Origin: an uncultured Lachnospiraceae bacterium
Lineage (GTDB): Bacteria > Bacillota > Clostridia > Lachnospirales > Lachnospiraceae
Assembly (NCBI GenBank): GCA_934351835.1
Contig: CAKRJP010000028.1
Span: forward strand, 1-17,997
Direction: 5' to 3'
DNA length: 17,997 nt
The notes under the pieces were generated by a model that was not told the DNA's origin, made no database searches, and saw only the letters and a list, made by a program, of their open reading frames with translations. Both the position numbers and the translations under genes were made by a program. This document shows, in pieces, positions 16,134 through 17,997 of this stretch; position 1 is the stretch's first letter, and every line of letters begins with the position of its first letter.

Positions 16134-16172
16134 TTTTAATTCCTCGCTCTAATTACTAACCTATTCAAGAAA

Positions 16173-16754
16173 TCAGCTTCCTAGTTTTCTTATTACCTTC
16201 GCCGGGTTACCAGCAATCACGCAATTGTCCTCGAATTTACCACTCACTACTGCGCCAGCACCGACCACACAATTATCACCCAGCACTGTGCCCTTCAATA
16301 TTATCGAATTGCATCCGATAAAACAGTTTTTCCCGATGTGGATTTCTTTTGCCGGAATCAAATCCGCCATCTCCCCAGGATGTTCCGAATACATCTGTTG
16401 CAATCTCTGTTCCGGATCAATGGGGTGGAAATCGTTATCCAGAATCTTCGTGTTGCCGCCAATTGATGTATCATCACCAATGTAGATACCTTTTCGCGCA
16501 TATATCGTTGCACCAGAGATTCCCACATGATCACCGATTTCAATTACCGCTCCCGGCGCACGGGTAACAATTATCGTTCTGGAATACAATCCAACCAAAT
16601 TGCTCAGAAATCCGCTGTTTATACTCACATGCTTGCCAAGCTTAAGAGTAGCACCTTTTTTATTGAAGATGATTGGAAACCCTTTCAGCAGCAGATTATC
16701 CCCATACTGCACTTTGGTCATCTTCATCAGCACTTTGAACCAATTGCTGTTCAT
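16173..16754 (-). CDS. hexapeptide-repeat (LbH) O-acetyltransferase
   Basis: This 193-residue left-handed beta-helix acyltransferase resembles the maltose acetyltransferase/WcaF type, which moves acetyl from acetyl-CoA to a sugar hydroxyl. Hexapeptide turns are seen at about residues 70-105 (IEIGDHVGIS, IYIGDDTSIGG) and 137-180 (IHIGKNCFIGCNSIILKG, VLGDNCVVGAGAVV). The catalytic histidine is H110 in DNDFHPID, in the loop between the two helical parts. The C-terminal AGNPAKVIRKL is the usual tail that packs against CoA. GGGAG stands 7 nt before the ATG. It is one of two LbH acetyltransferases in the locus, the other ending at 4703, and is not a close duplicate of it: flanking loop and tail sequences differ. 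It probably decorates the repeat unit before export. Confidence 0.9.
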   Translation of the reverse strand: MNSNWFKVLMKMTKVQYGDNLLLKGFPIIFNKKGATLKLGKHVSINSGFLSNLVGLYSRTIIVTRAPGAVIEIGDHVGISGATIYARKGIYIGDDTSIGGNTKILDNDFHPIDPEQRLQQMYSEHPGEMADLIPAKEIHIGKNCFIGCNSIILKGTVLGDNCVVGAGAVVSGKFEDNCVIAGNPAKVIRKLGS

Positions 16755-16768
16755 AATATCTCTCCCGG

Positions 16769-17530
16769 TCAGCTTCTGATAGAGAAATAGATAGCCTTAA
16801 ACACTTCCCATCCATAGGACTCAAACCAGTAAAGTACAGAATATCCATTTCCACGATAAGCCTTATATTTTTCTTTTGCACGACCGAGCACTTTTTTCAT
16901 ATTCGTGTTTGTGCTTACACCGTCTGCAACGAAATTAGTAATCACCTTATCGATAACTCGAATCTTCACACCTTGCTTCCGCATTTTCAGATACAGGTTA
17001 AAATCTGCATACGCCGGGAAGGTTTCATCAAATCCGTTTTGCTTATACAACTCCGTCGACAGAAACATACTCGGATGATTCCAGTGGCGGCTGGTGACAA
17101 TGCCGTGCTCATCATTCTTCGACATCTTATTTGTCACAGTTCCATTTGGATTGATATAGTGCAAACCGCCGTATGTCAATTCAAACGGTTCTTCCTGATA
17201 AAATGCATTGATGTTTTTCAGTGCATCAAGTTCATACCAATCGCCAGCATTCAGGAAGGAAATGAAATCACCTTTTGCTGCTTTCACACCTTTATTCATC
17301 GCATTGTAGATACCTGTATCCTTTTCACTGGTAACCACAAAGGAAATGCCTCTTTTCTCAAACTGCTCTTTATAGGAATCAATAATTTTCAGCGTATTAT
17401 CCTTAGACTGACCATCAAAAATCAGATATTCATAAGGCGCATATTCCTGATTGAGAACTGATTCGATTGTCTTCCGAATGACAGCTTCACCATTAAACAC
17501 AACCGTAACGACTGTAAATTTCAGATTCAT
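16769..17530 (-). CDS. GT2-family glycosyltransferase
   Basis: This is a 253-residue GT-A enzyme that would add one sugar from an NDP-sugar donor to the lipid-linked repeat unit on the cytosolic face. The N-terminus gives the beta strand FTVVTVVFNG. DGQSKDNT at residues 39-46 is the usual DGxSxDxT element. SEKDTGIYNAMNKG at 68-81 and NAGD at 94-97 stand where the metal-binding DxD-like motif of this subfamily lies. HPSMF (152-156) and YADFNLYL (174-181) are typical of the WcaA-like acceptor half. The start was set at 17530 because AGGAGG lies 7 nt upstream; the frame is open 12 codons further but those overlap the preceding epimerase gene. It sits 14 nt before the acetyltransferase. The family assignment is firm; donor and linkage are unknown. 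Confidence 0.92.
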   Translation of the reverse strand: MNLKFTVVTVVFNGEAVIRKTIESVLNQEYAPYEYLIFDGQSKDNTLKIIDSYKEQFEKRGISFVVTSEKDTGIYNAMNKGVKAAKGDFISFLNAGDWYELDALKNINAFYQEEPFELTYGGLHYINPNGTVTNKMSKNDEHGIVTSRHWNHPSMFLSTELYKQNGFDETFPAYADFNLYLKMRKQGVKIRVIDKVITNFVADGVSTNTNMKKVLGRAKEKYKAYRGNGYSVLYWFESYGWEVFKAIYFSIRS

Positions 17531-17541
17531 TTGCGTCCTCC

Positions 17542-17997
17542 TCAATACAGTCCCTGCTTGTTGCAATCTTCAAACCAGTCTTTGAAGGTATCTTCAAAAC
17601 TGTAGTGGAACTTATAACCACTTCCCGCCAGCTTCTTGCCACAGATATTTGTACTCACCATCAGCTTCTTAACCCGTGCCGGATGAATGCCAACCTTTTT
17701 TCCGCCAATCGGTCCAAGAATCGTCGCTGCCGTCATCAGCAGTCCACCGGGAACCAGCGGAATATGACGCTTCATACCAGTAGCAGCCTGCATGGTTTCA
17801 CAAATCTGCTCGATGTTATAAGCGGGTTCAAACGTGCAGTTGTAGATACCTACGCCCGGGAAATCATTATCAATCATTCGATACTTAAAGAATCGCACAA
17901 GTTCTTTCACATAGATGCATGCCTTAACGGTATCCTTGCGACCAGCATAGAAGAAATACCGCTTTTTCTGACCGTTATAAAGACGAGTCATGTTGCC
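17542..17997 (-). CDS. NAD-dependent epimerase/dehydratase family protein (extended SDR), C-terminal part, 5' end beyond window
   Basis: The frame is open to the window edge, so only the last 151 residues are visible and the NAD-binding Rossmann motif (GxxGxxG) and the YxxxK catalytic pair are not seen. The visible part begins GNMTRLYNGQ and carries a segment YVKELVRFF, which matches the late 'functional linker' region of extended short-chain dehydrogenases that act on nucleotide sugars. The end has the usual substrate-domain tail (YSFEDTFKDWFED). The family interconverts or dehydrates NDP-sugars in the cytosol to supply the glycosyltransferases that follow. The next gene starts 11 nt after this stop, so they are almost certainly co-transcribed. 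The exact sugar substrate cannot be told from this fragment; a sugar 4-epimerase or 4-keto reductase are both possible. Confidence 0.8.
   Translation of the reverse strand, partial: GNMTRLYNGQKKRYFFYAGRKDTVKACIYVKELVRFFKYRMIDNDFPGVGIYNCTFEPAYNIEQICETMQAATGMKRHIPLVPGGLLMTAATILGPIGGKKVGIHPARVKKLMVSTNICGKKLAGSGYKFHYSFEDTFKDWFEDCNKQGLY

Noticed and set aside
16973..17461. 162-codon plus-strand open frame opposite the GT2 gene
   Set aside because: It lies wholly inside a well-supported glycosyltransferase gene with clear motifs and a strong ribosome site; its own translation resembles no family and has the composition of an antisense frame.

Overview
The window is 18 kb of a surface-polysaccharide (capsule/exopolysaccharide) biosynthesis locus, read entirely from the minus strand. 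Transcription therefore runs from 17997 towards 1, and the 5' end of the locus lies outside the window. The DNA is AT-rich, Shine-Dalgarno sites are strong (AGGAGG/GGAGG type), and the genes are very tightly packed. The families present are GT4 enzymes, a TupA-like ATP-grasp protein, a FrhB-type protein with a ferredoxin, a pyruvyl transferase, Wzx and Wzy. Together these suggest an anaerobic Firmicute, probably a clostridial gut commensal; no genus can be named from the sequence alone.

Layout in order of transcription: the C-terminal part of a nucleotide-sugar epimerase/dehydratase (17997-17542); a GT2 glycosyltransferase; a hexapeptide-repeat acetyltransferase; a 168-nt gap holding a 34-codon open frame of unknown status; two GT4 glycosyltransferases; a fucosyltransferase-like gene broken by a 9-A homopolymer; a third GT4; a polysaccharide pyruvyl transferase; a fourth GT4; a Wzy-type polymerase; a ferredoxin-like protein and a FrhB-like redox protein translated as a coupled pair; the Wzx flippase; a second hexapeptide acetyltransferase; a membrane acyltransferase-3; a fifth GT4; a TupA-like ATP-grasp protein; and finally, after 101 nt, an NhaC-type antiporter that may lie outside the polysaccharide locus proper. 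Most genes are separated by 0-14 nt or overlap by 1-4 nt (TAATG and ATGA junctions), as in one long operon. I found no convincing internal promoter or terminator. No gap exceeds 168 nt and I saw no RNA genes, insertion sequences or CRISPR.

Taken together the genes describe a Wzx/Wzy-dependent pathway. Up to seven glycosyltransferases build an undecaprenyl-linked repeat unit and Wzx flips it. Wzy polymerises it outside the membrane. Three acyltransferases, a ketal pyruvyl transferase and perhaps an ATP-grasp ligase decorate it. The priming phosphoglycosyltransferase, the chain-length/kinase module and the rest of the nucleotide-sugar genes are not here and would be expected upstream. The most interesting points are the split ferredoxin/FrhB pair with a 38-residue insertion in the ferredoxin fold, the homopolymer-disrupted fucosyltransferase-like gene, and the unexplained small open frame at 16029-16133.
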